Assembly (NCBI RefSeq): GCF_037975245.1
Contig: NC_092572.1
Coordinates: forward strand, 23,978,489 to 24,042,488
Origin: Apostichopus japonicus
Taxonomy: Eukaryota > Echinodermata > Holothuroidea > Aspidochirotida > Stichopodidae
DNA: 64,000 nucleotides
Direction of reading: 5' to 3'
The notes beneath the pieces were generated by a model, which was not told the DNA's origin, searched no databases, and saw only the letters and a program-made list of their open reading frames with translations. The position numbers were made by a program, and so were the translations under genes. Positions 1-11,237 of the stretch are shown here, piece after piece (positions within the stretch are counted from its first letter, which is position 1; each line of letters opens with the position of its first letter).

Positions 1-77
1 TAAATTTAATGTTTGCTGCACTCCTCACTCACCTGTCTCTACTCTACTATTGTACTTTCATATGTATCTAGCCTAAT

Positions 78-240
78 TGTGAGATATGGCTCTCCCTGGT
101 GTGAGATATGGCCCTAATTTATTTGAGGTATACAGTACACCTCCCTGTTGTGAGGCATGGTCCTCCCTGGTGTGAGGTATGGTTTTTGTGAGGTATGGTC
201 CTTCTTGTTGTGAGGTATGGTTGTTCCTCTTGTGAGGTAA
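78..240. repeat. Degenerate 22-24 bp minisatellite
   Basis: About seven imperfect copies of a unit beginning TGTGAGGTATGG and continuing with a C/T-rich half (TCCTCCCTGGT-like). Unit length drifts between 16 and 25 bases. There is no coding frame. It reads as an old local tandem repeat. Confidence 0.8.
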
Positions 241-2316
241 GTATTTAAGGTGTTAAATATGCTAGGAATCAGATTATGGTCACCTGCTGATGGTCAAATA
301 TTTAAAAGGATTGTCTGGTGGCCCAAAGAAGTTACCTTAAAAAATGATAAATATTTTTCCAAACATGTTGACAAAGTATGAGAACGCTAATGTTGCGTTT
401 GACAGAGAAACGATTTTTTAATCGTTAAGGATGGACATTTCCAATATGATTTGAACAGTACAGAACATGGTGTCATCTACGCTAATGCAGATTGCGACAT
501 AACCCACGCTCCGTACAGTACCTACAGTAATCACAACAAAACTGCGTTTGTATACAGATTAATTTCTTCCTTAATTTTCGGTGAAATTTCTTATAAATTC
601 GATATGTTTTCAAAAACTCCTTAAGCCGCCATATATGTAGTAGATCAGTGGTTTCGTGGGAAGGAAGTAGGTCTTAAAAGACGGGAGAAGGAACAGGGCA
701 ACAAGGAGGGCTGGATATCTTGGAATTCGGAGTCTACACCTAAACTGGGTGAATTGGCAGTCCTCCTTAAAACTAAATGTGAAACACCATTGTAAACAGC
801 TAATCTGGCACTGTGCCAGACCTTGCTACCGTCCAAGTAAAAAAAAAGGGGGGGGGGCATGCAGGAAATGTGTAGAATGTTTGAAAATGACATGCGGGCG
901 GTGCCAGAGGGCGTCAAGCAAAGGCTAGGACCGCCAGGGATAGACCTCATCTGGCTGAAATACATCAATGAAACTGCTGGCTATCCACTATTGAACACAT
1001 TTAATCTTCATTAAAATCACTGGCCTCACATTTAATGTTCCTTGATTAGTGAAATGACACCTGATAATTTTAAGTTTCATATCAAGTTCATTCGCTCTAT
1101 TTTCATTCTCTTCATGACTTTTCCACTTGTTTTCAACTTTTACACCATGTTTGCATTAACTTGGCATTTCAAAATCACAAATTATCAAAAGGTGGATCTC
1201 ATTCATTTAAATTGCAATTGAAATGTGCAAAATGTTCATGCTTGGGTATTAAAATAAAATGCCCACATATATCAATGTGGCACTGTCTAAATTTCTAGCC
1301 TCTTCGAGGGAGGTGCAAAAGGATACATTATTGTAGACCATGTGCCTTTCTAGGACATCCTGAAAAATTACATTTGACATTTGGTAAAAGAAATAGTACA
1401 ACTCCCTCTACAACTGGCCAGAACTGAATTTCAACCAGAAATCAAATTACTTAATGATTCCCTGCCTTATGGAAAGTAACATTCACCTCTCATACAAAGT
1501 TTGGAACTTGTAATACTATTGTTGACCAACGAGGGTGTTACCTGGGTAATCAGACTTACTCAGCCTTAAAGTCTTCTCTCCTTTGGTAAAAGAGCTCTAT
1601 ACTTATACTCATGGTTAAAACAATGGAAAAATTGGAGGCTGATAAGAGCAAAGTTTCTTTTACAGTAATACAGGACTGTACAAATTCCTCTCAGTTAAAA
1701 AAGTGACAACTCTGACACAGTACTACAACTTTGTTCTAACAACACTGTTTTATACATTATTATTATTATTAAACATTCCTTCACTAGGCCTAACTTCTAC
1801 AATATCTCCGCCACTGCTAAGGCTTGGCTTGTCAAGTTTGTCGGGAGTGTTTGATTACATTATAACTTAAGGTTCGATTCACTGGTCTTAGCGAAAGTAG
1901 AATATACAGTAGAAACATGTACTGAGAGCCACTTCCACGAAACGCAACAAACTTCACTTCGAGTTTGACTAGGCTAGTCCTAGGCAGAGTAATTTGGAAA
2001 ACAAGTTTTCACGAATCCCTCAATAAAACAGTGACTTTGCCTACCATAACCACAAGCTTAGAATGATTGCTTCGTGAAAGGTTGCGAGTGATGTCGAATG
2101 TGAGTATCGTTCTCCGCTTGAGAGCAGCAGCAAACAGGCGCAATGTTGTTGGTCGGCCCGAGGATGAAGGTCAAAAAGTATAATAGGCCTATTAATATAA
2201 TACTAATAGCATAGCTGTCGCAATACAATACAATAAAGCCTATTGCATGCTAGGTATAACAAAAGATCAAATTACACATGCCAGTTGATTCTATGGGTTC
2301 TTCGTATCACGAAAAC
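241..2316. other. Intergenic, nothing recognised
   Basis: AT-rich sequence with stops in all frames apart from one minus-strand open frame at 645-968 that has no recognisable domain and crosses an A9G8 homopolymer junction near 840-858. I see no splice-supported exon, RNA gene or transposon termini here. Confidence 0.5.
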
Positions 2317-2324
2317 CATTTACT

Positions 2325-3598
2325 CAGGGGCGGCGATCTGTTTCAAATATTGGAGGGGGGGGGGGGACATTTGCTTGGATGCAGGCGAATTACTATCAAA
2401 GCGGAGCGCCACCATTGGTTGGCGCGCAGCGTACAAGAAAATTTCTGGTTTTGATAGCCCCCAGATCACCGGAAATGGCACTTCTCGGGCTTAAAAATGA
2501 CCAACCAGATGTACACTTTTGCCTGAGAACCAAGTTTTTCCTAACAGTTTTTTTTTTCATTCATACCTTTTTTTCAAGATTGTCACCAGTCACACACCAT
2601 GTTCGACCTCATTGCATCTCCAGTGGATCATTGCTGAGGTAATTCTACGTAACGCCCCACAAAACCCCTCAGCCCCACTTTTCAAGGTTTTAAGCCCATT
2701 ATTTGTTCAGAATTTGAATAATAAATTCACTTCAAACATACCCATAATGTTACACAAAATTTCATCTATGGACAACCAGTATAGAAACCCCCCCCCCCTC
2801 AACCCCTAACAGACCGGTCAAAATTGCAAGAGTAGAGGGAAAGTATGATGAAGAATGTTGGTCAAGGAACTTTTGAAAATTCAGACACAGTTAAATTATT
2901 GGTGTACAAATATTAAAACCTCTTGTAACGGCTATTATAAAACTTCGATATCATAGAAAATACCAAAAAAATATGCTCGAGGGGGAAGGGCGGTCTCCAC
3001 CTTTCGCCCCCCCCCCACCCTTGGCAACGCACCTGCGGTTAGAAATCTTGTAGGAAACAGGCCAAATTGGAAACCCAGTGAACCCATATCGATGTGGATC
3101 ATATATATGATTGTACGTACTTATACTCATACACAAGAGGCAAACCAAATTTCATTACGGATGCGGTCCGTCTAGCTATTCATTTCGAGAGAAAAAAAGT
3201 AAAAACTACTTTCGGTCATATATAGTAACAAATTGTGACACGGTTAGACAGGCGCCTTGCGAGGAATTTGCCAAGGGAGGGGCAAAGCTTGTACCCAGAC
3301 TTTCTAAGCGAAGCGCCACCATAAGTTGGCGCGAACCGCAAAAGAAAATTTTGGCCGAAAATGCCTCCCAGATCGCTGGAAATGGCACTTCCCAGGCCTT
3401 GTAAATTGCATCTAAGCATTTTCTATTTTGAAATTACTAGCGATATCATAAAAAAACCACAAAACATATGCTTTAAAAAAACTATGCCACCAATATTGGG
3501 GGGGGGGGGGATATTAGATACTATATCCCCCCACCTAAAATATTGGGGGGGACATGTCCCCCCGTCCCCCCCCCCCCCACCCATGATCGCCGCCCATG
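2325..3598. mobile_element. hAT-like MITE with 8-bp target duplication
   Basis: Termini read CAGGGGCGGCGATC on the left and the complement of CATGGGCGGCGATC on the right (13 of 14 matching). The element is flanked by a perfect 8-bp direct repeat CATTTACT at 2,317-2,324 and 3,599-3,606. An 8-bp duplication and a CAGGGGCGG-type terminus are typical of hAT elements. No transposase frame is present, so it is non-autonomous. Inside are two diverged copies of a module around GCGCCACCAT...TTGGCGCG (near 2,400 and 3,310) and long poly-G/poly-C runs just inside each end, which could pair with each other. The module recurs at 4,200-4,310 and 43,940-45,130. Confidence 0.8.
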
Positions 3599-3819
3599 CA
3601 TTTACTTACCACTCATACTGACATTTCTCCCAATTGAGTCCCGTATGTCTCTTTTCCGGGTAGAATCCTTAAAATTCTTGTCGGTTTTGTCGTACAGTGA
3701 AGGATTCTACCTCACAAATTCAACCAATTTCTCATTTTCCTCGTCCGCCATAATGATTGGTAGCTAGTTAGGGCATTTACAAAATTGTGACGTCAATATA
3801 AACAAACGCGCTGATTGGA

Positions 3820-4030
3820 CATAACTTCGCAAATCAGATAGTCGTCCGATAAAAATCGCTCTGCTGACCGATCATAAAATATAAATCGGATCGGACTACT
3901 TTATCGGAAGACAATCCGGACCGAGATCGATGTAGTGTGACTGATAGGAAACCCACTCTTCCGATATTTTGCTGTAAAATTCGGAATCGGATTCCGATCC
4001 GATATCGTTGTAGTGTGACCGTGAGTAAAT
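3820..4030. repeat. Palindrome-rich GATCGGA repeat
   Basis: Repeated ATCGGAT/ATCCGAT words in both orientations and two copies of the phrase GTAGTGTGAC (near 3,932 and 4,011), giving potential to fold. Probably part of a non-autonomous element. Ends not determined. Confidence 0.4.
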
Positions 4031-5102
4031 CGAGTATTTTCCCAATATTTTTATTTCCATCCATAATCTCCGGTCAAAATTGCACGAGAAGATGGAAGAT
4101 TGTTTAGGAATGTTGGTAAGGGAAATTTCGAAAATCTAGACAGTGAATTTATTGGTGCATGGGCGCAGATCAATCGTGGATAATTGTGGAGACGCTTGTC
4201 TGTTCTCTGATACTATCTAAGTGGAGCGCGACCATGGGTTCGCGCGTAGCGTCGAAATTTTTTTCGTCAAATATACCTCCCAGATCACCGGAAATAACAC
4301 TTCCCAGACCCAATGATGCTCCTAAGCCTCCTTAAGTTTTAGATCTTATGGCTTAGAAATTAAGTTTGGGGAAATGCATGGGCATCTGCAGAAAAAAATC
4401 AGGGGACAAATAATCCAAGTAGACTTTTGTATACGATGGGTCTGGTTTCGTAACTCATCGGGAAGCGATTAGAGGGGTGGGCGTAGGGTTGTGGGGCGCG
4501 CGTTTTCATGCAGGTGGGAACAATCTCAAGAAGTGATGTGTGCGTCCGCCCCTCCCCCCCCCCCCCCTCGCCGGCAATGATACACCTTTGGATCCACTAC
4601 ATGATATTAGCAGGAAATGTGCTCAATTCTCAAATCGCATGCGGAATTTTTTTATTTTATTTTTTAGATTCAGTGTATGAGTTATCGTACTAGGGGTGGG
4701 GTAACAATTAGCATTCAGTTCGCGTTGTAGCACATTTTATCTCTAGATGACAGTGTTGCATCGAAGGACATATGTCTAGTGCAGTTCGCATATAGATCCT
4801 GGGCTAATACCGAAATGCGTTGTTCCCCGACGAATAGGTCACAGCCACAATTGGTTTCATAGCACAATTTTACAATTGTTTAAGGCGTCCATACACACAC
4901 ACGCGCCATGATATATATATATATAAACATTAGTGAGAGAGGAAAATGGAAACATCAAAAACGGAGTTGTCGGTGTAAGGGGTAGGCTGAGGCGGCACCC
5001 CTTCTCGATCCTTCACTGGCTACCCTGTGTATATAATAGGGATCAGTGCTGTAATTATGTCACTGTTCCTCTTTCTCTTCCCGGTGTCTTCTTTTTATGT
5101 GC

Positions 5103-5153
<51 letters not shown>

Positions 5154-5585
5154 AGGCTTATAACTATATAACTATTATATATATTCGAGGCTTATCACTT
5201 TCTCATGCCCCTATGTTGTCTCATGGCACTGTATTATTGAATGGTAACCACGGCTATACTAGCAGTGTATAATATGTGAAATTTCCCATATCACTTAAAA
5301 ACCTTCGATCAATGCCATAAATCCATATTTCTAAATTGAAGCATGTTATTGACAGTAGCAGATTTTATTTACACATTCATGGGTGCATTATACAACCAAG
5401 TTTACATTCAGACAGTAGCCTGTATCGTATACATTGTTAGAGTCTGTCAGTCACGTTATTGATGTCATGTAGGTTGCCATGCACAGCAAGCCAAGGACGT
5501 TCCACTTAAATGGGAGGGTATGATTGTAAGTAGGAAGGGTGAGGGGGGAGCTTAAAGAGGCACAAAGAAACGTCTGATGCCGGTT
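4031..5585. other. Repeat-rich intergenic sequence
   Basis: Contains another copy of the GCG-rich dispersed module (4,200-4,310), a pyrimidine run with poly-C near 4,548-4,567, an (AT)n run at 4,912-4,925 and a (TA)n run at 5,106-5,152. Part of this stretch (about 4,840-5,100) is related to 45,240-45,520. No gene seen. Confidence 0.6.
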
Positions 5586-5589
5586 ATGT

Positions 5590-6164
5590 TGTAGTGACCG
5601 CACTGCAAGCGAGCCTATATATTCCCTCTCGCAAAGTGGAACAGCCTACTTATTTTGTTTGTAGACATTCTGTCGCCCAAATTTCTTGCTTATCTACACC
5701 CCCATTTATAGTAAACTTGAACAAAGAGGACCAGTGTCCAACGAGAGAAAGTTTTGGGGTCATAAGTTCAAGTGTAGAGCGACATATTTTTATCAGCCAC
5801 TTCGTTCATAGAATCGGTCAGCGAAGGTTGTTCCCTAAGCCGTATAATACTACTTTATAACTACAATATATACCATTGCCTACACTACAGCGATAGCTGG
5901 CTAAAAAGGCCGATACTTCATATATTTTTCGTATATTCTTCGGGAATCCACCGGACATTTATGTGTGGGATGTAGCAATGCAACCCACCAATTACTAGCG
6001 GATTCAGTGATACATTTATTCATTTACAAGGATTTTTATATATGCGGACCTATCCTGGAACTGACAGTTCAAGTTCCCTGGACCGACGCAAGGAGGGTTA
6101 GACTAGACAGAACAATTATTAGAGGTTAGTAGTATTTATTATTATTATTTACAAGACCTCTAAA
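5590..6164 (+). repeat. 5' LTR, 575 bp
   Basis: Starts TGTAGTGACC and ends CCTCTAAA. A TATA-like CTATATATT lies near 5,614. Identical to the 3' LTR except for A in place of C within GCCCAA(A/C)TTTC. The 88-codon open frame inside it is LTR sequence, not a gene. Confidence 0.95.
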
Positions 6165-6165
6165 T

Positions 6166-6183
6166 TGGTGACCCCGACGTGAT
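6166..6183 (+). promoter_or_regulatory. Primer-binding site, tRNA-Trp
   Basis: One base after the LTR the sequence TGGTGACCCCGACGTGAT is the exact complement of the 3' end of animal tRNA-Trp (acceptor and T-stem ...CACGTCGGGGTCA plus CCA) as I remember that tRNA. Reverse transcription would therefore be primed by tRNA-Trp. Confidence 0.8.
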
Positions 6184-6329
6184 AGTTTAATTCTTCCTTG
6201 TGAGTTTATCAGGATATTGACTGTGTGTACACGAGCAGTTCAGCCAGTACAGTATGTGTAGTCACATGACATTTCATAATTTAACTACGGTAGCTTATAT
6301 ACTTGCTTAGAATATCGGTCAAACCCGGC

Positions 6330-7052
6330 ATGAACATTCATTTTCTATTCGTGGCGGATTCTCGTTCATATTCATTCGAGCGTTATTCATTACCAGCGAG
6401 TTACGACATAAACATAGACTATATTATTAAACGGGGAGCTACAGTCCAAGATTTATTATCACCGACATTATCCAAGCTCCGATATTATATCAGTGATAGT
6501 TGGGTAATAGTTAAAGTAGCTGCAGGCATCAACAATCTCACAGAATTTTCTAGTCGGGACTCCAGGGGAAAGCGCGCCCTGAAACCATCTCGCGTAACAT
6601 CGCATGAGCTTTTCAACGAGTTAGAACGTTTCAAACATAGCGTACTCGCCACACACCCCAAGTCTATCGTATCATTCGCCACTATTCCACCTGCGTCTTT
6701 CTTGAAATTCCAACAGTATAGGAACTTACGATCGCCCATTTTCACGGCAGCCGAACTATCTACATTCCAACATCAGCACAATATAACAATTGACGCCATC
6801 AATCGGCAAATTAAGGAGTACAATCGTAACGCACCGAACATCATTCAGCCTTGGAATTTGTCTTGGCACACATCTATCCGCAAAGCCGACAAACGCCGAT
6901 CCCGCTCCGGTCGTCCACTGCGTAGAATTCGAAACAATTTCACACACTTATATGACGGTCTACACGCGATTTCATCGATCAAGCGTAAGTGGCATATAGA
7001 GCTGGTCAAATCGTTCAGCAAGGAACTACAAGCACTTCAAGAGTTAAATTAA
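6330..7052 (+). CDS. SGNH/GDSL hydrolase-like ORF of the Gypsy element
   Basis: A 240-residue protein from the first ATG in a longer open frame (6,330; G at -3). It is not gag. All four signature blocks of the SGNH/GDSL hydrolase fold can be traced in order: block I FVADS near the N-terminus (candidate nucleophile Ser11), block II Gly36 in RGATVQDL, block III G-I-N at 66-68 where the usual G-x-N-D is found, and block V DGLH (Asp209, His212). Length fits the family. Residues 160-215 are basic. The fold is inferred from motif order only; the activity is unknown. It lies between the 5' LTR leader and gag, in gag's frame but separated by 57 bases with stops. A 19-codon upstream ORF (6,254-6,310) precedes it. 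Confidence 0.7.
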   Translation: MNIHFLFVADSRSYSFERYSLPASYDINIDYIIKRGATVQDLLSPTLSKLRYYISDSWVIVKVAAGINNLTEFSSRDSRGKRALKPSRVTSHELFNELERFKHSVLATHPKSIVSFATIPPASFLKFQQYRNLRSPIFTAAELSTFQHQHNITIDAINRQIKEYNRNAPNIIQPWNLSWHTSIRKADKRRSRSGRPLRRIRNNFTHLYDGLHAISSIKRKWHIELVKSFSKELQALQELN

Positions 7053-7109
7053 GCGGGTGTATCCTTAATATTCTATAACATTTCATGTAACTAAATTGTT
7101 TATGTCATC

Positions 7110-7979
7110 ATGACCGATCCAGAGAAAAAAACCGAAACCCAGTCAAGACTCGCTGCAGTTAGTTTGAAACTACCTCCCTTTTGGCCGAACGATCCGACCA
7201 TTTGGTTCGCACAGGTCGAAGCGCAGTTTACCACGCGTGGCATTACGTCAGAGCAGACGCAATACGCATACGTTGTCGCTTCCCTCCAGCCCGAGATAGC
7301 ACAGGAAGTTAGGGATTTATTGTTGCACACGCCCGCCAAACAACCGTATTCTACATTGAAGTCCGAGCTAATTAAGCGAACAAGTGCGTCGGAACAAAGG
7401 CGGCTACATCAACTACTCATATCAGAGGAACTCGGCGATCGCAAACCGTCACAACTATTACGGCGCATGCGCCAGCTTCTCGGGGATAGCAAATTAGATG
7501 ACAATTTTCTCCGCCAGCTGTTCTTACAACGACTACCGACTAATGTGCAGCTTATTCTAGCAACCACTAGCGAGACAATCGACGTTGAGCAACTTGCAGT
7601 CATTGCAGACAAAATCATGGAAGTAACCCCGTCTGTCCATCAGGTCTCGGCCATTGCATCTACCCCTACGGTTAATTCTGTCAATGCACCTTCTACAGAG
7701 ATGGCAGAATTGAGGGAAATGGTCGCAGCTCTCACACTGAAAGTTGAGGCCCTAGGTAGACAGCAAGGTAACCGAACCAATAGGAGCCGGTCTAAACCGA
7801 GGGATGGTAAGTCATCCCAACGACGAACAAGGTCTCCGTCTTCTGAGCGTTCCCATGCTGGATCTCAGTGTTGGTACCACTGGCAATATGGTGCTGCAGC
7901 GGAGAAATGTACACCACCATGTAACTTTCAGACATCCGGTAACCAAAACAAGTCCCCAAACTCAACAGCCAGCGATTAG
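7110..7979 (+). CDS. gag: Gag of the Gypsy element
   Basis: 289 residues starting at an ATG with A at -3. The N-terminal half has the usual invertebrate Gypsy capsid signature ([19 protein letters not shown] around residues 25-43), followed by the helical Gag region ending in an RMRQLLGD-type segment. After a basic Arg/Ser-rich linker (residues 220-250) there is a single zinc finger of the C-x3-H-x9-C-x3-C type starting CWYHWQYG, then a short Asn/Ser tail. It would assemble the particle and bind RNA. The last 37 bases overlap pol, which is in the -1 frame. Two short antisense frames here are shadows. Confidence 0.93.
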   Translation: MTDPEKKTETQSRLAAVSLKLPPFWPNDPTIWFAQVEAQFTTRGITSEQTQYAYVVASLQPEIAQEVRDLLLHTPAKQPYSTLKSELIKRTSASEQRRLHQLLISEELGDRKPSQLLRRMRQLLGDSKLDDNFLRQLFLQRLPTNVQLILATTSETIDVEQLAVIADKIMEVTPSVHQVSAIASTPTVNSVNAPSTEMAELREMVAALTLKVEALGRQQGNRTNRSRSKPRDGKSSQRRTRSPSSERSHAGSQCWYHWQYGAAAEKCTPPCNFQTSGNQNKSPNSTASD

Positions 7980-10900
7980 GAACGACGAATCGTCCTGGCG
8001 CATCATCCAGCAGTCGTTTATTTTATATCACTGACCGCCGGACAGGTTCCAGATTTTTAGTTGACACCGGGGCTGAGGTGAGCGTCTTTCCTGCGACAAA
8101 AGTGGAAAAAGGGAAACAGCCATTGTTTACCTTAAATGCCGCAAACCAGACACCCATCTCTGCCTTTGGTGAGAGGTCATTCACACTCGACATTGGTCTA
8201 CGACGCGTTTATCGCTGGGTCTTCATACTAGCCGATGTAGCATCGCCATTACTAGGTGCTGATTTCCTCGCTCACTTTTCATTAGCCGTGGACGTCAAAC
8301 ATCGCAAGCTAATCGATCTCGAAACATCGCTCAGCGTAAACGTGCGCACTTCAACAGACACGTCGCCGAGTCCGTCTTATCGTATCTCCAATCTACAATC
8401 GCAGTATCACGCGTTACTCGACACATATCCGGACATCACCAGACCATGCTACAAGGAAACGGCAATCAAGCATAACATTACCCATCACATCATTACAAAG
8501 GGTACCCCTGTATTCGCACGGCCTCGTAGATTAGTGTCGGACAAATATCGGATTGCGAAAGACGAATTCGAACACATGATCCAACTAGGAATCGTCAGGC
8601 CCTCAGAGAGCTGTTGGTCTTCACCCCTTCACATGGTTCCTAAGAAGTCTGGTGACTGGCGTCCATGTGGTGACTATCGGGCCCTCAACAATTCAACCGT
8701 GCCCGATAGGTACCCCATACCACATATTCATGACTTTACATCTTCTCTCCATGGTAAAACCATTTTCTCCAAGATTGACCTTGTAAGAGCTTATCATCAG
8801 ATACCTGTCGAGCCAGATGACGTTCCCAAAACTGCCATCACTACCCCATTTGGCATGTTCGAATTTGTGAGAATGCCATTCGGTCTCAGGAATAGTGCCC
8901 AGACATTTCAGCGTTTCATCGACCAAGTATTACGAGGCCTCCCATTCGTATATGCGTACATCGATGACCTGCTCATCGCTAGTTCTTCACATGAAGAGCA
9001 CTACGATCATCTGCGACAACTCTTCGATCGCCTTCATGAACACGGAATAGTAATCAATCCTTCGAAGAGCATTTTCGGCGTTTCATCTCTGGATTTTCTA
9101 GGACATCACGTCGATGCAAGTGGCATTACTCCATTAACGGACAAAGTCAAAGCAATCACTGACTTTCCGCCACCTGATACACTCCGCAAGTTACGAGAGT
9201 TTCTGGGGCTTGTTAATTTCTATAGACGGTTCATTCCAAACTGTGCTATCATCATTCAACCTCTGACTGATCTCTTACGAACTAATCTTAAGAACATGCC
9301 TATCACCTTGACGGATATTCAGTTACAGGCATTTTCGAATGTCAAAGCTTCACTTGCACAATCTACACTTCTCAATCATCTACACCCTACCGCCCAGCTC
9401 TGTCTGATGGTAGACGCTTCGGACGTAGCTGTAGGTGGGGTTCTCCAGCAGTTAGTGGGAGGTAACTGGGAGCCAATCGCATTCTTTTCGAAGCGCCTAC
9501 AGAAAGCGGAAACTCGTTACAGCACATTCGGTCGCGAGTTATTGGCTGTATATCTCACCATTCGCTACTTTCGTCATCTCCTAGAAGGTAGACAATTTCA
9601 CGTCTTATCAGATCATAAGCCACTTACATATTCATTCTTGACTAGTCCTGACAAGTACTCACCACGAGAAATTCGTCATTTGGATTTCGTCTCACAGTTT
9701 ACTACGGACATACGTCATATCAAAGGTAAAGATAACGTTGTAGCAGATGCCTTATCTCGAAGCACAATCAACACAGTCAGTGCTTCGAATATAGATTTTA
9801 AAGCAATATCAGCGGAACAGGAAGTCGACGAAGAGCTCAGCAAGCTACGTCAGTCGTCGACTTTGCAATTCAAAGAAGTTCCGTTACCGTCATCTCAAGG
9901 TACCATCACTTGTGACATCTCTACAGGCACATCCAGACCATATGTGCCACAAAGATTTCGTCGTGCAGTTTTCGACTCCCTGCATTCTTTATCTCATCCA
10001 GGCATTCGGGCAACACAACATCTCATCACTAAACGTTTCGTGTGGCCCGGTATCAATCGAGACGTTCGTGAATGGACTCGCTCATGCATCAGGTGTCAGC
10101 AGGCCAAGGTACATCGCCACAACGTGGCACCGGTAGGTACCTTCGTAACACCTAATGCACGTTTTGAACACATTCATATTGACATTGTAGGACCACTTCC
10201 ACCATCAAACGGATATACGTACCTTCTTACTATAGTTGATCGTTTCTCTCGATGGCCGGAAGCTGTACCTATCAGTGACATCACAGCTGAAACAGTAGCC
10301 AAGGCATTCATTCAGCGATGGGTCGCGATATTTGGAGTACCATCTGTAATCACCACAGACAGGGGATCGCAATTTGAATCATCACTATTCAGAGAGCTCA
10401 GTCGCATGCTCGGTTCGAAACGCATTCGCACAACTTCATACCATCCTGCAGCGAACGGTTTAGTAGAGCGCTTTCATCGACAGCTAAAAGCCTCGCTCAA
10501 AGCGCAGCCGGATTCTACAAACTGGACAGAAGCACTTCCGCTTGCACTCCTGGGTATCCGCGCCACGGTTAAAGCCGACATTAACTGCTCCGCTGCAGAA
10601 TTAGTTTTTGGTTCTCCACTTACATTACCATGCGAACTAGTAACACCCATTGATACTCCTGCCCTGACGGACCCGAGCAAATATTCAGATCGCTTAAAGC
10701 AGCATATGGCAAATCTACGTCCAGCAATAACTAGGCCGTCACGTCACACCAGCCAGTTAGACAAAAATCTACAAACGTGTACACATGTGTGGGTTCGCAC
10801 TGACGCAGTTCGTAAGTCGCTACAGTCCCCGTACAAAGGACCATATCGTGTAATTAGCAAAGGCGATAAGTTTTTCAAGCTAGATTACATCACCAGGGAA

Positions 10901-11170
10901 GAAATTGTTAGTATAGATCGCTTGAAGGTAGCATACTTAGATAAAGATTTCAGTGACGAACTACTATCAGATCAATCATCACGACCTAGTGAGCCACCTT
11001 CTAGGAAGTCACCATCTGGTAAGCCTCCAGTACGTTCATTGCCTACGCCTATTCTTCGTAAACAAAGTAATATTTCTTCTCCGCCTCAAGTTAATAGACC
11101 AGATAGAGTAACTCGTAGTGGCCGACATGTTCATTGGCCCAGCAGATTTATCTATGAAGTTAGTAGCTAG
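7943..11170 (+). CDS. pol: Pol of the Gypsy element
   Basis: Open frame in -1 relative to gag, entered by frameshift at 7,955-7,961; about 1,069 residues are added after the slip. Order: aspartic protease with LVDTGAE (DTG at 8,063-8,071) and a LLGADFL flap-end motif; reverse transcriptase with the YPIP, FSKIDL and YIDD (8,957-8,968) motifs; RNase H ([10 protein letters not shown] start, LSDHKPL); integrase with the HHCC zinc finger, then the DDE triad at codons 10,181, 10,358 and 10,466 (D-58-D-35-E); and a GPYRV module of the GPY/F type. No chromodomain follows; the C-terminus is Ser/Pro/Arg-rich. The order RT-RNaseH-IN is the Ty3/Gypsy order. No internal stop, so apparently intact. Confidence 0.97.
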   Translation, partial: PKQVPKLNSQRLGTTNRPGASSSSRLFYITDRRTGSRFLVDTGAEVSVFPATKVEKGKQPLFTLNAANQTPISAFGERSFTLDIGLRRVYRWVFILADVASPLLGADFLAHFSLAVDVKHRKLIDLETSLSVNVRTSTDTSPSPSYRISNLQSQYHALLDTYPDITRPCYKETAIKHNITHHIITKGTPVFARPRRLVSDKYRIAKDEFEHMIQLGIVRPSESCWSSPLHMVPKKSGDWRPCGDYRALNNSTVPDRYPIPHIHDFTSSLHGKTIFSKIDLVRAYHQIPVEPDDVPKTAITTPFGMFEFVRMPFGLRNSAQTFQRFIDQVLRGLPFVYAYIDDLLIASSSHEEHYDHLRQLFDRLHEHGIVINPSKSIFGVSSLDFLGHHVDASGITPLTDKVKAITDFPPPDTLRKLREFLGLVNFYRRFIPNCAIIIQPLTDLLRTNLKNMPITLTDIQLQAFSNVKASLAQSTLLNHLHPTAQLCLMVDASDVAVGGVLQQLVGGNWEPIAFFSKRLQKAETRYSTFGRELLAVYLTIRYFRHLLEGRQFHVLSDHKPLTYSFLTSPDKYSPREIRHLDFVSQFTTDIRHIKGKDNVVADALSRSTINTVSASNIDFKAISAEQEVDEELSKLRQSSTLQFKEVPLPSSQGTITCDISTGTSRPYVPQRFRRAVFDSLHSLSHPGIRATQHLITKRFVWPGINRDVREWTRSCIRCQQAKVHRHNVAPVGTFVTPNARFEHIHIDIVGPLPPSNGYTYLLTIVDRFSRWPEAVPISDITAETVAKAFIQRWVAIFGVPSVITTDRGSQFESSLFRELSRMLGSKRIRTTSYHPAANGLVERFHRQLKASLKAQPDSTNWTEALPLALLGIRATVKADINCSAAELVFGSPLTLPCELVTPIDTPALTDPSKYSDRLKQHMANLRPAITRPSRHTSQLDKNLQTCTHVWVRTDAVRKSLQSPYKGPYRVISKGDKFFKLDYITREEIVSIDRLKVAYLDKDFSDELLSDQSSRPSEPPSRKSPSGKPPVRSLPTPILRKQSNISSPPQVNRPDRVTRSGRHVHWPSRFIYEVSS
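7955..7961 (+). promoter_or_regulatory. -1 frameshift slippery heptamer CCCAAAC
   Basis: In the gag frame the bases split as C CCA AAC, the canonical X XXY YYZ arrangement. Slipping back one base at this point joins gag to the pol frame, which is open from 7,943. A hairpin with a 7-bp stem, one bulged A and a CGAA loop can form at 7,978-7,996 (AGGAACGA / TCGTCCT). Its 16-base spacing is longer than the usual 5-9, so the stimulator may be a different structure. Confidence 0.8.
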
Positions 11171-11221
11171 TCATTTTAGCTACGCAGTTCTAATCGATTG
11201 CCTTCCATTATTATTAGCAAT

Positions 11222-11237
11222 CTAGGGGGGAGCTAGA
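11222..11237 (+). promoter_or_regulatory. Polypurine tract of the Gypsy element
   Basis: A purine-rich stretch (CTAGGGGGGAGCTAGA) sits directly against the 3' LTR, the expected place for the plus-strand primer. It is less pure than a typical tract. Confidence 0.7.

Noticed and set aside
645-968. 107-codon minus-strand ORF near the left end
   Set aside because: No domain, crosses a homopolymer junction, no splice sites or neighbours to support it.
5594-5860. 88-codon open frame, repeated at 11,242-11,508
   Set aside because: Lies wholly within the two LTRs; identity follows from LTR identity. No domain and no independent gene evidence.
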